DNA of 64,000 bases, taken from Peptostreptococcus porci. Its GTDB lineage: Bacteria > Bacillota > Clostridia > Peptostreptococcales > Peptostreptococcaceae. This document shows, one piece after another, positions 52,097-61,233 of the stretch; the stretch's first letter is position 1; every line of letters starts with the position of its first letter. The notes beneath the pieces were generated by a model. The model was not told the DNA's origin and did not search any database. It was given only the letters and a program-made list of their open reading frames with translations. The DNA lies in NCBI RefSeq assembly GCF_009695815.1, contig NZ_VUNE01000001.1:620001-684000 (forward strand), given 5' to 3'. The position numbers were made by a program, and so were the translations under genes.

Positions 52097-52113
52097 TTTA
52101 AAAAGGTGGTAAT

Positions 52114-53487
52114 ATGGACAAAAAACAGGACTCGTCGCGAGAGTTGTTTAACGATGTAAAAGAAATGATGGACGAAAATAAGCTCATTGAGTTGAGAGAA
52201 ATGCTTGAAGAATATCACAAGATGGACATTTATGATGTTTTACTTGAGTTGGATGAAGTCGACAAGGTAAAACTATTTGAAATACTTCCACTTGATACGG
52301 CTGCTTCGATTTTGGAGGAGTGTGATGTTGAGTTTTTCACTAGTATTGTGTCCATGATTGATGAACAACACGCTAGGAGTATTTTTGACGAAATGTCGTT
52401 GGGTGATTTGTCTGACATTTTGAGAGAATTGGAAGATGATGAAAGAGAGAAGATTTTGGATCTTGTCAGCAAGGAAGATGAGGATGAATTAAGAGAATTA
52501 CTTGCTTATTTAGATGAAACTTCAGGCTCTACGATGAAGAAGGGGTATGTTACTGTTAACAAAAATTTAAACGTAGCTCAAGCCATTAGGCATATTAGAG
52601 CTGAAGCTGTCGATGCGGATTCTATTTATTACATATATGTAATCGACAATGAAAAGAAGCTAGTTGGAGTCTTATCACTTAGAGATTTATTTTTGGAAAG
52701 AGATTCTGCAATCGTTGAAGATATAATGGTAGAAAATGTCAAATCCGTAGGTGATAACGATGATAGAGAAGAAGCTGTAAAGCTTGTTTCCAAATATAAT
52801 CTAGTGGCGATACCTGTTGTGGATAGCGAAGGCATACTAAAAGGTATAATCACTGTCGATGACATACTTGATGTAATGGAAGAAGAAGCTACAGAGGATA
52901 TGTATAAATTCGCTGGAAGTAACGAGCATGAGAGAGATGTGGCTGAAAATGAAAAATCAACTTTGAGAGAGCAAATTTTATCTTGCGTAAGAGGTAGAGT
53001 TCTTTGGTTGATAATAACTGCAATCTTTTCATTTGCAACTGTGTATATATTTATGAACTTCAAGGAGTTGATGAATACAGAGATGTATAAATTAATTTTC
53101 TTTGCACCGATTGTTATTGCTATGGGTGGAAACGCTAGCTCACAAGCCTCTGCTGTTACAATAATCAACTTAACAAGCAAGGACAGTGATGTGGATTTTG
53201 CTACTATTCAAAAAGAGGTAATCAGTAGTATTATAAATGGTATAGTCGTTGCAATTATTGTTGCGATAATAGTTTCACTATTTGTAGGTAATGCAGGTAT
53301 CACTATGATAGTTTCAATTGCCACTCTGATAAATATAATACTAGGAGCCACATTTGGAACATTGATTCCGATGATCTTGGAAAAAATGGAGTCCGACCCA
53401 TCGGTGATTTCTTCTCCGATAGTGACTGTTTGTATGGATATAATTGGGATGTTCGTTTATTTATTACTGATTTCGATAATCCTTTAA
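52114..53487 (+). CDS. mgtE: Magnesium transporter MgtE
   Basis: Mg2+-gated channel for magnesium uptake. The 457-residue protein has the acidic N-terminal helical domain (1-125), two CBS domains (about 130-255) that sense Mg2+, a connecting helix, and the five-helix membrane domain (about 295-457) with PIVIAMGGNASSQASAV, the Mg2+-pathway signature. RBS AAAGGTGG precedes the ATG. It lies between era and recO where most Firmicutes have no such gene. It is only 17 bases after era, so no M-box leader is present. Confidence 0.97.
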   Translation: MDKKQDSSRELFNDVKEMMDENKLIELREMLEEYHKMDIYDVLLELDEVDKVKLFEILPLDTAASILEECDVEFFTSIVSMIDEQHARSIFDEMSLGDLSDILRELEDDEREKILDLVSKEDEDELRELLAYLDETSGSTMKKGYVTVNKNLNVAQAIRHIRAEAVDADSIYYIYVIDNEKKLVGVLSLRDLFLERDSAIVEDIMVENVKSVGDNDDREEAVKLVSKYNLVAIPVVDSEGILKGIITVDDILDVMEEEATEDMYKFAGSNEHERDVAENEKSTLREQILSCVRGRVLWLIITAIFSFATVYIFMNFKELMNTEMYKLIFFAPIVIAMGGNASSQASAVTIINLTSKDSDVDFATIQKEVISSIINGIVVAIIVAIIVSLFVGNAGITMIVSIATLINIILGATFGTLIPMILEKMESDPSVISSPIVTVCMDIIGMFVYLLLISIIL

Positions 53488-53496
53488 TAATACTGC

Positions 53497-53529
53497 TTTC
53501 CCTCCTTGATGATAGGAGGGAAATTTTTT
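53497..53529 (+). terminator. Intrinsic terminator after mgtE
   Basis: TTTCCCTCCT (53497-53506), TGATGAT loop, AGGAGGGAAA (53514-53523), then TTTTTT. It ends two bases before the recO RBS. Confidence 0.85.
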
Positions 53530-53541
53530 AGGAGAATAGAT

Positions 53542-54279
53542 ATGATAATTCTAAATACTCAAGGAGTAGTATTGAGAACAATAAAATTTAATGATAATGA
53601 TTTGATATTAACTATATTTTCTAGGAAATATGGCAAGGCATCGGTTTTGGCAAAAGGTGCACAGAGACAAAGAAGTAGATTTTTGTCGGTTTCTCAGATT
53701 TTTTCTTACAATAATTATGTTTTAAAAAAACAAAAGGATATGTTTACACTCAGTCAGGGAGAGTCTATTAAAAGCTTTTATAACATAAGTCAAGATTTAG
53801 AGAGCTACGCATACACTAGCTTTATAGCGAAACTTGTTGAAAATAATATCGTTGAAGGTCAGACGAATAATAGGCTGTTTGAGTTATTTGTAAAAACTCT
53901 GTTTCTATTTTCGGAGCAGGTCGAGGATAGAATGTTTCTGCTAGATATTTTCTTATTGAAATTCATAGATTATATGGGATATAGACCGGATTTGAATAAT
54001 TGTGTTTCATGTGGGAAAAAATTTCCGTCATATTCATATTTTTCATTGGAAAAAGGTGGCGTAATTTGTGGAAATTGTAGTGATTTTGAAAAAAATTTTG
54101 TCAAACTTGATAAAACTACTATAGAACTCATGCAATATATACTAAATAATGATATAATAGATTGTAACAAGGCAAAAGTTTCGCCGATTTTAGTCAAGGA
54201 ACTTTTTTTCCTATTGAAGCGGTATCTAGTTGCACATTTTGAAAATGTAAATTTTTTGCCTTTGGATTTGTTAAAATAG
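53542..54279 (+). CDS. recO: DNA repair protein RecO
   Basis: Recombination mediator that, with RecR, loads RecA on SSB-coated DNA. The 245-residue protein has the N-terminal OB-fold (LNTQGVVLRTIKFNDNDLIL, SRKYGKASVLAKGAQR) and a C-terminal helical domain with the CVSCGKKF..CGNC zinc site. Start is ATG at 53542, seven bases after GGAG; the longer frame from 53506 would read through the mgtE terminator hairpin and is rejected. No separate promoter was clear. Confidence 0.93.
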   Translation: MIILNTQGVVLRTIKFNDNDLILTIFSRKYGKASVLAKGAQRQRSRFLSVSQIFSYNNYVLKKQKDMFTLSQGESIKSFYNISQDLESYAYTSFIAKLVENNIVEGQTNNRLFELFVKTLFLFSEQVEDRMFLLDIFLLKFIDYMGYRPDLNNCVSCGKKFPSYSYFSLEKGGVICGNCSDFEKNFVKLDKTTIELMQYILNNDIIDCNKAKVSPILVKELFFLLKRYLVAHFENVNFLPLDLLK

Positions 54280-54294
54280 TGAGGAGGTAATACT

Positions 54295-54876
54295 ATGACT
54301 ACAATATCAATAGAAAAGGTAGATGCGGTACTAGAGAGAGTGCCATTTGCTACGTATAAAGAAGCTAAAGAGGCATTAGAAAAGACTAATGGAGATGTTT
54401 TAGAAGCAATAATCTTTATTGAAGAAAAATACATTGACCCATTTGATGATGAAAAATTTGAAGATTTTGAGGAAAAAATCAGTCATGAAGGAGAAAAGCT
54501 AAAAGATCAGTTGTCTGAATTGATTAGAAAGAGTAATGTAATTAGGGTCAAGGTTGAAAAAGAAGGTAAGAGTATTTTGAATTTACCATTGACTGTAGGT
54601 GTAATTGGTGTTGCGGCAATGCCTCTATTTGCACTATTTGGATTGTCAGCAGCAGTATTGGCAAAATACTCAGTTAAGATAGTTGACGAAAAGAGCAATG
54701 ATGAAGTAGACTTGGGCACATTGAACCATGAAAAGATAGAGATATTGAAAGAAATGTTTGTGAATTCTTTCAACGACATCAAATCTGGTTTCAAGCCTGA
54801 AGAAGATGAAAAGGATGAAACATCAAGTGATATTACTGAGGAACTGATAGACGAAGATCAAAAAGATGAAAAGTAA
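54295..54876 (+). CDS. DUF4342 protein with UBA-like N-terminus
   Basis: A 193-residue protein. Residues 1-45 form a UBA-like three-helix element (FATYKEAKEALEKTNGDVLE), as in EF-Ts and NAC; residues about 75-135 match DUF4342 (VIRVKVEKEGKSILNLPLTV, ALFGLSAAVLAKYSV), which includes a hydrophobic stretch that may be a membrane segment; the last 40 residues are acidic. Function unknown. RBS GAGGAGG precedes the ATG. It lies 15 bases after recO and before the terminator ahead of glyQ. Confidence 0.75.
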   Translation: MTTISIEKVDAVLERVPFATYKEAKEALEKTNGDVLEAIIFIEEKYIDPFDDEKFEDFEEKISHEGEKLKDQLSELIRKSNVIRVKVEKEGKSILNLPLTVGVIGVAAMPLFALFGLSAAVLAKYSVKIVDEKSNDEVDLGTLNHEKIEILKEMFVNSFNDIKSGFKPEEDEKDETSSDITEELIDEDQKDEK

Positions 54877-54897
54877 TAAATAACTAAATCTGAAACA

Positions 54898-54935
54898 TTA
54901 AATAATAATCGGTATTTTTACCGATTATTATTTAA
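54898..54935 (+). terminator. Hairpin terminator between the DUF4342 gene and glyQ
   Basis: A perfect 17-bp stem, TTAAATAATAATCGGTA (54898-54914) with its complement at 54919-54935. The T-run is the 3' arm itself. No T-box features were seen before glyQ. Confidence 0.65.
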
Positions 54936-54961
54936 AATATAACTTTATTGGGAGGAATTTT

Positions 54962-55846
54962 ATGAATTTTCAAGACATGATTTTGGCTTTACAGAATTTC
55001 TGGGCAAAGCATGGATGTATCATGACGCAACCGTATGATGTTGAGAAAGGCGCTGGAACAATGAATCCAAATACGTTTTTGAGATCCTTGGGACCAGAGC
55101 CATGGAGTGTATGCTATGTTGAACCTTCAAGAAGACCTGCAGATGGGAGATATGGGGAAAATCCAAATAGATTATATCAACATCATCAGTTCCAGGTTAT
55201 CTTAAAACCGTCTCCAGATGATATTCAGGATTTGTATTTAGAGTCTTTGAGAGCGATTGGCATCAACCCTGATGAGCATGATATTCGATTTGTTGAAGAT
55301 AACTGGGAAGCAGCAACAATCGGAGCCTGGGGACTTGGTTGGGAAGTATGGTTGGATGGAATGGAAATTACTCAGTTCACATATTTCCAACAGGTAGGAA
55401 ACATAGAGTGTGAGCTGGAAACCGGTGAAATTACTTATGGACTTGAGCGAATAGCCATGTACATTCAGGATGTTGACAGTGTTTACGATTTGAAATGGAA
55501 CGACACTATCACATATGGAGAAGTATTCAAAAAACAGGAATATGAGAATTCAAGATATGCCTTTGATGAATGTGATTACGAAATGCTATTTAAAATGTTC
55601 GATATGTACGAAGCAGAGGCGATAAGAATAGCTGATCTTGGTCTAGTAATTCCTTGCTATGATAACATTTTGAAATGCTCACACATTTTTAACACTTTGG
55701 ATGCTAGAGGTGCGATAGCTGTAAGTCAGAGAGCTGCGTTCATAGGTAAGATACGTAATCTTGCAAAGCTAATTGCAGAAACATACATCAAACAGAGGGA
55801 AGAGCTTGGATTCCCACTATTAAAGGCAGGTGAAGTAAATGAGTAA
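54962..55846 (+). CDS. glyQ: Glycyl-tRNA synthetase alpha subunit
   Basis: Class II synthetase catalytic subunit of the bacterial alpha2-beta2 type. The 294-residue protein has the diagnostic [37 protein letters not shown] and [15 protein letters not shown]. Length is normal. RBS GGGAGG precedes the ATG. It overlaps glyS by eight bases, giving coupled translation of the two subunits. Confidence 0.98.
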   Translation: MNFQDMILALQNFWAKHGCIMTQPYDVEKGAGTMNPNTFLRSLGPEPWSVCYVEPSRRPADGRYGENPNRLYQHHQFQVILKPSPDDIQDLYLESLRAIGINPDEHDIRFVEDNWEAATIGAWGLGWEVWLDGMEITQFTYFQQVGNIECELETGEITYGLERIAMYIQDVDSVYDLKWNDTITYGEVFKKQEYENSRYAFDECDYEMLFKMFDMYEAEAIRIADLGLVIPCYDNILKCSHIFNTLDARGAIAVSQRAAFIGKIRNLAKLIAETYIKQREELGFPLLKAGEVNE

Positions 55847-57902
55847 TTATCTATTATATGAAATAGGGATAGAAGAGATGCCTTCAAGATTCGTTGAATC
55901 GACGCTTGATCAGTTGAAGGACAATTTAACAAAACTACTGAGTGAAAAAAGAGTTAGTTTTGGAAAAATAAATACATTTGCGACGCCTAGAAGACTTGTT
56001 TTGGTTGTCGATGATATTGCGTTGAAGCAAACTGATTTTGAAGAAGAAGTAAAGGGGCCTTCCAAAAAGATTTCGCTTGATGCAGATGGTAATTTTTCAA
56101 AAGCGGCGTTGGGCTTTATGCGTGGAAAGGGATTGTCAGAAGCTGATGTATACTTCAAAAATATTGGTGACGATGAGTATCTTTTTGCGACTATTAAAGA
56201 AGTTGGAGTGGATACAAAGTCTGTTTTAATGGAAGTACTGCCTGAAATAGTAAAATCAGTTGTATTTCCAAAGTCAATGCGTTGGGGCGGAAAAAACATG
56301 AGATTTGTAAGACCTATAAGATGGCTGGTTACTATGTTGAATGACGAGGTTGTTCCAGTTGATTTAGAAGGTATTATCGCTTCAAACATTACAGTAGGTC
56401 ATAGATTTTTGGGCAAGAAATCGATTGAGGTAAGTGGATTAGACGACTATTTGAAAAAATTAAGGGAAAACTATGTTATATTGGATCAAGCTGAAAGAAA
56501 GTCATTGATTCTTGAACAGATTAACGAAGTTGCAAAAAGCATAAATGGAAAAGTTGATATGGATGAGGATCTTTTGGATGAAGTAACTTACATAGTAGAG
56601 TATCCAACTGCATTTTATGGAGAATTTGACAAAGAATACATTTCTCTTCCAAAGGAAGTTGTAAAAACACCTATGAAGGCACATCAGAGATATTTCCCTG
56701 TTTTGGATGAAAATGAAAACCTAATGCCAAACTTTATTGCTGTTAGAAATGGTAATGATTATATGATAGAAAACGTAAAGAAGGGGAATGAAAAAGTTTT
56801 GGAAGCAAGACTTGCCGATGCATTGTTCTTCTTTAGAGAGGATACTAGAAATAGATTGGAGCACTATAGAGCTAAATTAAGTGACGTAGTATTCCAAGAA
56901 AAGCTAGGAACATTGTTGGATAAATCTGATAGAATTTACAATTTGGCAAAAAAAATAGAAGTCGATTTTGAATTAAATAATGATGCGTTACAGAGAGCTG
57001 CATTCCTATGCAAGGCTGATTTGGTAACTAGCATGGTATTTGAATTTGATGAGCTACAAGGATATATGGGTATGGAGTATTCAAAAATAGACGGAGAGGA
57101 ACAGCTCGTTTCAAAAGCAATTTTTGAACATTACCTTCCAAGATTTAGTGGGGATATCGTTCCGAATTCTATTGAAGGCTCAGTGCTTTCTATTTTGGAT
57201 AAGATCGATACAATTTCAGGATTTTTTGCATTGGGAATTCAACCAACGGGTTCTGCAGATCCATTTGCGCTAAGAAGACAGTGTTTGGGAATACTGACTA
57301 TACTAATCAAAAACAATATCAATTTAGATTTGGCAAAGTTAGTTGGAAAAGCATTGGATGAATATAAGGGCATAAGTTTTGATAAAGAAAAAGTAACTGC
57401 TGAAATATTATCGTTCTTTAACGATAGAATGGCAAATATGTTTAAAGATTTCGGTATAAGATACGATGTTATAGATGCAGTTCTGTCAATTGATGAAAAG
57501 AATATACTAGATTTGTTTACTAGAGCAGAGTCTATCAATAAATGGATAGATAGAGATTCTCTAACTGATATGCTGGTAGCATTTAATAGAGTTTCTACAT
57601 TGGCTGAAAAGGCTGAAAATGACAAAGTTTCAGCGGAGTTATTAAAAGATGAATCTGAAAAAGTTTTATATAGTGCATTTATTGATGTCGACAAGGATAT
57701 TGATATATTTATGGCACAAAAAGAATATACTAAAGCTCTCGACAGATTTGCAGGATTAAAGTCTAGCATAGATACTTTCTTTGATAGCGTTATGGTCATG
57801 GATGAAAATGAGAGTGTTAGAAATAATAGACTAGCCTTATTGAAGTCTATATATAACTCAATGTTAAAAATATGCGATCTTTCAAAGATTGTGTACAAAT
57901 AA
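55839..57902 (+). CDS. glyS: Glycyl-tRNA synthetase beta subunit
   Basis: tRNA-binding subunit of the tetrameric glycyl-tRNA synthetase. The 687-residue protein opens [14 protein letters not shown] and contains [39 protein letters not shown] and the HD-like region [18 protein letters not shown], then an anticodon-binding C-terminal domain. Length is normal. The ATG overlaps the end of glyQ. A clear terminator follows, separating it from the sortase island. Confidence 0.98.
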   Translation: MSNYLLYEIGIEEMPSRFVESTLDQLKDNLTKLLSEKRVSFGKINTFATPRRLVLVVDDIALKQTDFEEEVKGPSKKISLDADGNFSKAALGFMRGKGLSEADVYFKNIGDDEYLFATIKEVGVDTKSVLMEVLPEIVKSVVFPKSMRWGGKNMRFVRPIRWLVTMLNDEVVPVDLEGIIASNITVGHRFLGKKSIEVSGLDDYLKKLRENYVILDQAERKSLILEQINEVAKSINGKVDMDEDLLDEVTYIVEYPTAFYGEFDKEYISLPKEVVKTPMKAHQRYFPVLDENENLMPNFIAVRNGNDYMIENVKKGNEKVLEARLADALFFFREDTRNRLEHYRAKLSDVVFQEKLGTLLDKSDRIYNLAKKIEVDFELNNDALQRAAFLCKADLVTSMVFEFDELQGYMGMEYSKIDGEEQLVSKAIFEHYLPRFSGDIVPNSIEGSVLSILDKIDTISGFFALGIQPTGSADPFALRRQCLGILTILIKNNINLDLAKLVGKALDEYKGISFDKEKVTAEILSFFNDRMANMFKDFGIRYDVIDAVLSIDEKNILDLFTRAESINKWIDRDSLTDMLVAFNRVSTLAEKAENDKVSAELLKDESEKVLYSAFIDVDKDIDIFMAQKEYTKALDRFAGLKSSIDTFFDSVMVMDENESVRNNRLALLKSIYNSMLKICDLSKIVYK

Positions 57903-57971
57903 AGTTATAAGTATTTTGTGTTTTAAAAAAACGACACTATTTAATAATATTATTTAAGTTAGCTTAAAATT

Positions 57972-58019
57972 ATCGCCATATTTCATGTATTAATATATTG
58001 AATATGGCGATTTTTATTT
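57972..58019 (+). terminator. Intrinsic terminator after glyS
   Basis: ATCGCCATATT (57972-57982) pairs with AATATGGCGAT (58001-58011), then TTTTATTT. Confidence 0.8.
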
Positions 58020-58120
58020 AACATTGTATTTTCAATATCTCATATTTGATATCAAGTGTTTTACTATTGTGTGTTTGATTATTGAGTGTTTTATAAAAAT
58101 ATGTAATGTTATTTGAAATT

Positions 58121-58160
58121 AATATATAAATAATATATAAATAATATATAAATAATATAT
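58121..58160. repeat. 11-bp tandem repeat, 3.6 copies
   Basis: AATATATAAAT at 58121, 58132 and 58143, followed by a partial copy. It ends about 37 bp before the -35 box of the surface-protein promoter, within the position of an UP-like element. Confidence 0.85.
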
Positions 58161-58196
58161 CGAAATCAAGTGAAAATAAAAAAATTATAAAATCTA

Positions 58197-58225
58197 TTGA
58201 TTAATATATGCTTCAAATGTATAAT
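58197..58225 (+). promoter_or_regulatory. Promoter of the sortase island
   Basis: TTGATT (58197-58202), 17-bp spacer, TATAAT (58220-58225). Predicted leader about 130 nt. Confidence 0.65.
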
Positions 58226-58273
58226 ATAAGTATATGTTTTGCGTGTATTTATTAGTTTAGGTAAATTTGTGAG

Positions 58274-58295
58274 ACAATGTTTTTAGGAGCATTGT
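58274..58295 (+). promoter_or_regulatory. Leader hairpin of the surface-protein transcript
   Basis: ACAATG (58274-58279) with CATTGT (58290-58295), a 10-base loop containing AGGAG, then TCTGTTTATATTT. Possible attenuator or RBS-like decoy. Confidence 0.35.
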
Positions 58296-58364
58296 TCTGT
58301 TTATATTTATATAGGTGCATTCAATTAAAAATTGTATTTTATTTATAAATTCCGAGGTATGAAA

Positions 58365-59345
58365 ATGAAAATTAACAAAGTAAAAATTAATAGAATAAAA
58401 AGGGTGATGGCATTTGTACTGGTTCTAGGAGCAGTATTTGTTCAATCTCATTCCTATGCTGAAAGCATGAGAGAAATAAAACTCGATACATCAATGTATT
58501 TGAATTCTGAAAGCGGAAAAAATTTAGTGGGTAGAAAGCTACAGATTTGGAGAGTATCAGATAAAATTACTGATGAAAATGACAAGGTTTCATTGGTAAA
58601 ATCTCTTGAAAATTATTCTACAGAAAAATTAGATGATGAGTATAAAAAGTATGGAGCTTCAATCATTACAAATGCTATATCTAGCGATGGAATCATAAAA
58701 ATAAATTTCGATAAAAGTGGTAGCTATTATGTTAGAGAATTATTGAATGTAGGCGAAAAAAGAATACTTTCATCATTTATTATAAATGTATCATTTGATA
58801 GTACAGTAACTGATATCAAACCAAAGCTTTATTCACCACCACCTATAGAAAACCATGGTGGCTATAAATTCTTGAAGGTTGCGAATGATAGAGCTCAAAC
58901 TCCTCTGCAAGGTGCTTCATTTAAAGTTATGAAAAATATAGGAGGATACTATAGTGCTGTTCAAAGAGATTCAAAGGATTATATCGTAACATCAAATGAC
59001 AAGGGCGAATTTTTCGTCAGCGATCTTCCTTATGGAACATATTATTTGTGGGAGACAAAATCTCCAAATGGTTACCTGCCATTGTCAAAATCGATTAAAT
59101 TTGTGGTAAATAGCAAGTCGGGTATTAGTGATGTATTAAAAATTGAAAACAAGTTTAACTCCATTTTTAACAGAAATAACACAGATGGTGGTAGTGGTGA
59201 CAGTATCTCCAAAAACAGATCATCAAGTGGTACCATAACAATTCCGAAAACAGGTGATGTCATGCTAATCCTGTTAACTGTAGGTGGTTCTGTTCTGTGC
59301 TTATTGGGGTATAGATTAGTCCGTGACGATAAACAATTTATCTAG
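58365..59345 (+). CDS. LPXTG-type (IPKTG) surface protein, pilin-like
   Basis: A 326-residue exported protein. The N-terminus is a signal peptide (basic start, VMAFVLVLGAVFVQ, cut near SYA-ES). An N-terminal pilin-like domain (about 40-165) is followed by a CnaB/SpaA-like domain (about 165-265: GYKFLKV, TPLQGASFKV, and the E-box YYLWETKSPNGYLP). A Ser/Gly/Asn linker leads to the sorting signal TIPKTGD, a membrane span and a charged tail. Instead of the pilin motif YPK it has DIKPKLY at the domain junction (about 165). The ATG at 58365 is seven bases from CGAGG. It is the only sorted protein in the island and is likely the substrate of the three sortases that follow. Confidence 0.85.
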   Translation: MKINKVKINRIKRVMAFVLVLGAVFVQSHSYAESMREIKLDTSMYLNSESGKNLVGRKLQIWRVSDKITDENDKVSLVKSLENYSTEKLDDEYKKYGASIITNAISSDGIIKINFDKSGSYYVRELLNVGEKRILSSFIINVSFDSTVTDIKPKLYSPPPIENHGGYKFLKVANDRAQTPLQGASFKVMKNIGGYYSAVQRDSKDYIVTSNDKGEFFVSDLPYGTYYLWETKSPNGYLPLSKSIKFVVNSKSGISDVLKIENKFNSIFNRNNTDGGSGDSISKNRSSSGTITIPKTGDVMLILLTVGGSVLCLLGYRLVRDDKQFI

Positions 59346-59362
59346 TGCGAATGGAGGATTGA

Positions 59363-60235
59363 ATGTCAGATATTTTAAAGAATAAAAAAAAACCTAGAAA
59401 AAAAAATAAGAAAAAAAGCCAGTTGCCCTTTATTATGATTTTCATAGTGGGGCTACTTGTTTTATTATACCCTCAAGTATCAAGATTGTATTATCGAGTA
59501 GAGTCAAATTTTCAAGTTGAGGATTTTGAAAAGGCGAAAAAAGCTTTAACTGATGATGAAGTAAATAAAAGAATTGAGTTGGCACGAGCATATAATTCTT
59601 CGTTGAATAGCAATGTTCCTGACGATCCCTATGATAAGAAGAAACAGAGTGAGGGTGTCAAGGAATATGCTAGAATGTTAGAAGTTAAAGAAAAAATAGG
59701 TCATATTGAAGTTCCCAAAATAGATGTAGATATTCCTATTTATGCGGGAACGACAGAAGATATTTTGCAAAAAGGGGCAGGTCATCTGGAAGGAACGTCT
59801 TTACCAGTTGGTGGTAAAAATACACATACTGTTATAACTGCTCACTCTGGATTGCCTACTGCAAAGTTATTTTCAGATTTGAATAAAATAAAAATAGGCG
59901 ACGAATTTTATATTCATAATATATCATACACGATGGCGTATAAAGTCGACCAAATAATTACAGTCCTACCTTCTGATTTTGATGACTTGCTTGTAGTAAA
60001 AGGAAGGGATTATGCGACGTTGTTGACTTGTACTCCGATAATGATCAACACTCATCGTCTTTTAGTAAGAGGACATAGAATCCCTTATGTTCCAAATAAA
60101 AATGACGAGCAAAAGAAAAAGAACGATTTGATTTTTTATGCAAAGTGCTTTGCTGTATTACTTGTAATATTAATGCTTATTTTATGGATATGGAGAAAAT
60201 TTCGTAAACGAAAAAAACAAAATAGTGTAAGGTGA
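59363..60235 (+). CDS. srtC: Class C sortase 1
   Basis: Transpeptidase that polymerises pilins or attaches surface proteins. The 290-residue protein has a Lys-rich cytoplasmic start, an N-terminal membrane span, a lid with DPY (about residue 92), the catalytic His in ITAHSGLP, Cys in LLTCTP and Arg in LLVRGHRIPY, and a C-terminal membrane span with a basic tail, the class C plan. Two conserved blocks (EYARMLEVKEKIGHIE, QKGAGHLEGTSLP) are shared nearly word for word with the next gene. RBS GGAGG precedes the ATG. Confidence 0.93.
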   Translation: MSDILKNKKKPRKKNKKKSQLPFIMIFIVGLLVLLYPQVSRLYYRVESNFQVEDFEKAKKALTDDEVNKRIELARAYNSSLNSNVPDDPYDKKKQSEGVKEYARMLEVKEKIGHIEVPKIDVDIPIYAGTTEDILQKGAGHLEGTSLPVGGKNTHTVITAHSGLPTAKLFSDLNKIKIGDEFYIHNISYTMAYKVDQIITVLPSDFDDLLVVKGRDYATLLTCTPIMINTHRLLVRGHRIPYVPNKNDEQKKKNDLIFYAKCFAVLLVILMLILWIWRKFRKRKKQNSVR

Positions 60236-60241
60236 AAATAA

Positions 60242-61159
60242 GTGGATGAATTAAAAAGAAAAACAAACGAAAAAAAAACAAACGTGAGTAGAGGTAATGG
60301 ATCAAAAGGTAAATATTCGGATAAAAAGAAAAATACGATTTTTGTTTTAATGTTCCTTTTTGGATTTTTAATACTGATGTATCCGTTGGTTTCAAAGCTG
60401 TATTATAGGGTCGAATCGAATTTTCAGGTCCAAGAATTTGAAAAGGCAAAGGAGGAATTTCCAACTGCTGAGATAAAGAAAAAGATTCAATTGGCTCAAG
60501 CGTATAATACGACACTTGATCCTAGCAAAATGGTGGATGCATTTTCTTCAAAGCAAAAGGCAGGTATTGCTGAATATGCTAGAATGTTAGAGGTTAAAGA
60601 AAAAATAGGTCATATTGAAATACCAAAGATAGACCAAGATTTACCCATTTATGCTGGTACGTCAGAAGAAGTTTTGCAAAAAGGGGCTGGGCATTTGGAG
60701 GGAACGTCTCTTCCGATCGGTGGCAAAGGTACTCATACTGTTATTACAGCACATAGGGGATTACCAACAGCACAGTTATTTACCAATCTGGACAAATTGG
60801 AAAAAGGGGATGTATTTTATGTCCATAATATAGAAAAAACTTTGGCATATAAAGTTGATAGAATCTTGACTGTAGAGCCGAGCAATTTTGAACCAGTTCT
60901 GGTGACAAAGGGTGACGATTTTTGTACGTTATTGACGTGTACTCCGTATATGATAAATTCACATAGACTACTTGTAAGAGGACACAGGATACCGTATGTT
61001 GCTAGTGAGCATAAAAAGGCTGAGGCAGAAGCCCTGTTTTATAGAATTCTTAAGCTATTGTTGATTGTGCTATGCTTATTAATTTTATTTTACCTTGTGT
61101 ATAGATATATAAAAAAACGTAGAAAAAAGAAAAAAGAAAATATAAAAAAAGAATGTTAA
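60242..61159 (+). CDS. srtC: Class C sortase 2
   Basis: A 305-residue paralogue of the preceding sortase, clearly a tandem duplicate by the shared blocks YYRVESNFQV, EYARMLEVKEKIGHIE and LTCTPYMINSHRLLVRGHR. The catalytic His (ITAHRGLP), Cys (LLTCTP) and Arg are intact, with spans at both ends. The lid region differs: where copy 1 has DPY, this copy has DPSKMVDAF, so the usual D-P-aromatic plug is altered. The start is GTG at 60242, six bases after the previous stop, with AAGG upstream. A change in lid could change substrate access. Confidence 0.93.
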   Translation: MDELKRKTNEKKTNVSRGNGSKGKYSDKKKNTIFVLMFLFGFLILMYPLVSKLYYRVESNFQVQEFEKAKEEFPTAEIKKKIQLAQAYNTTLDPSKMVDAFSSKQKAGIAEYARMLEVKEKIGHIEIPKIDQDLPIYAGTSEEVLQKGAGHLEGTSLPIGGKGTHTVITAHRGLPTAQLFTNLDKLEKGDVFYVHNIEKTLAYKVDRILTVEPSNFEPVLVTKGDDFCTLLTCTPYMINSHRLLVRGHRIPYVASEHKKAEAEALFYRILKLLLIVLCLLILFYLVYRYIKKRRKKKKENIKKEC

Positions 61160-61233
61160 ATAAAAAAGAATTCTAAATAAAGTTATAAACCGATAGCGTT
61201 ATTCTAGAAGTTGAATGGGGTTGATATATAAAT

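Larger units (their letters stand above)
57903..58364. other. Long AT-rich region before the sortase island
   Basis: About 460 bp with no gene. It holds a terminator for glyS (57972-58015), an 11-bp tandem repeat (58121-58160), the promoter of the island (58197-58225), and a leader hairpin (58274-58295). Confidence 0.6.

Noticed and set aside
52097-52113. M-box magnesium riboswitch before mgtE
   Set aside because: The gap to era is 17 bases, far too short.
54877-54961. T-box riboswitch before glyQ
   Set aside because: Only 85 bp separates the preceding gene from glyQ; it holds one hairpin and no specifier or T-box sequence.
57239-57898. 219-codon minus-strand open frame inside glyS
   Set aside because: Ser/Asn/Ile-rich antisense shadow of a confident gene.
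60177-60515. 112-codon minus-strand open frame
   Set aside because: Antisense to two firmly identified sortase genes, with a phase-shadow composition.
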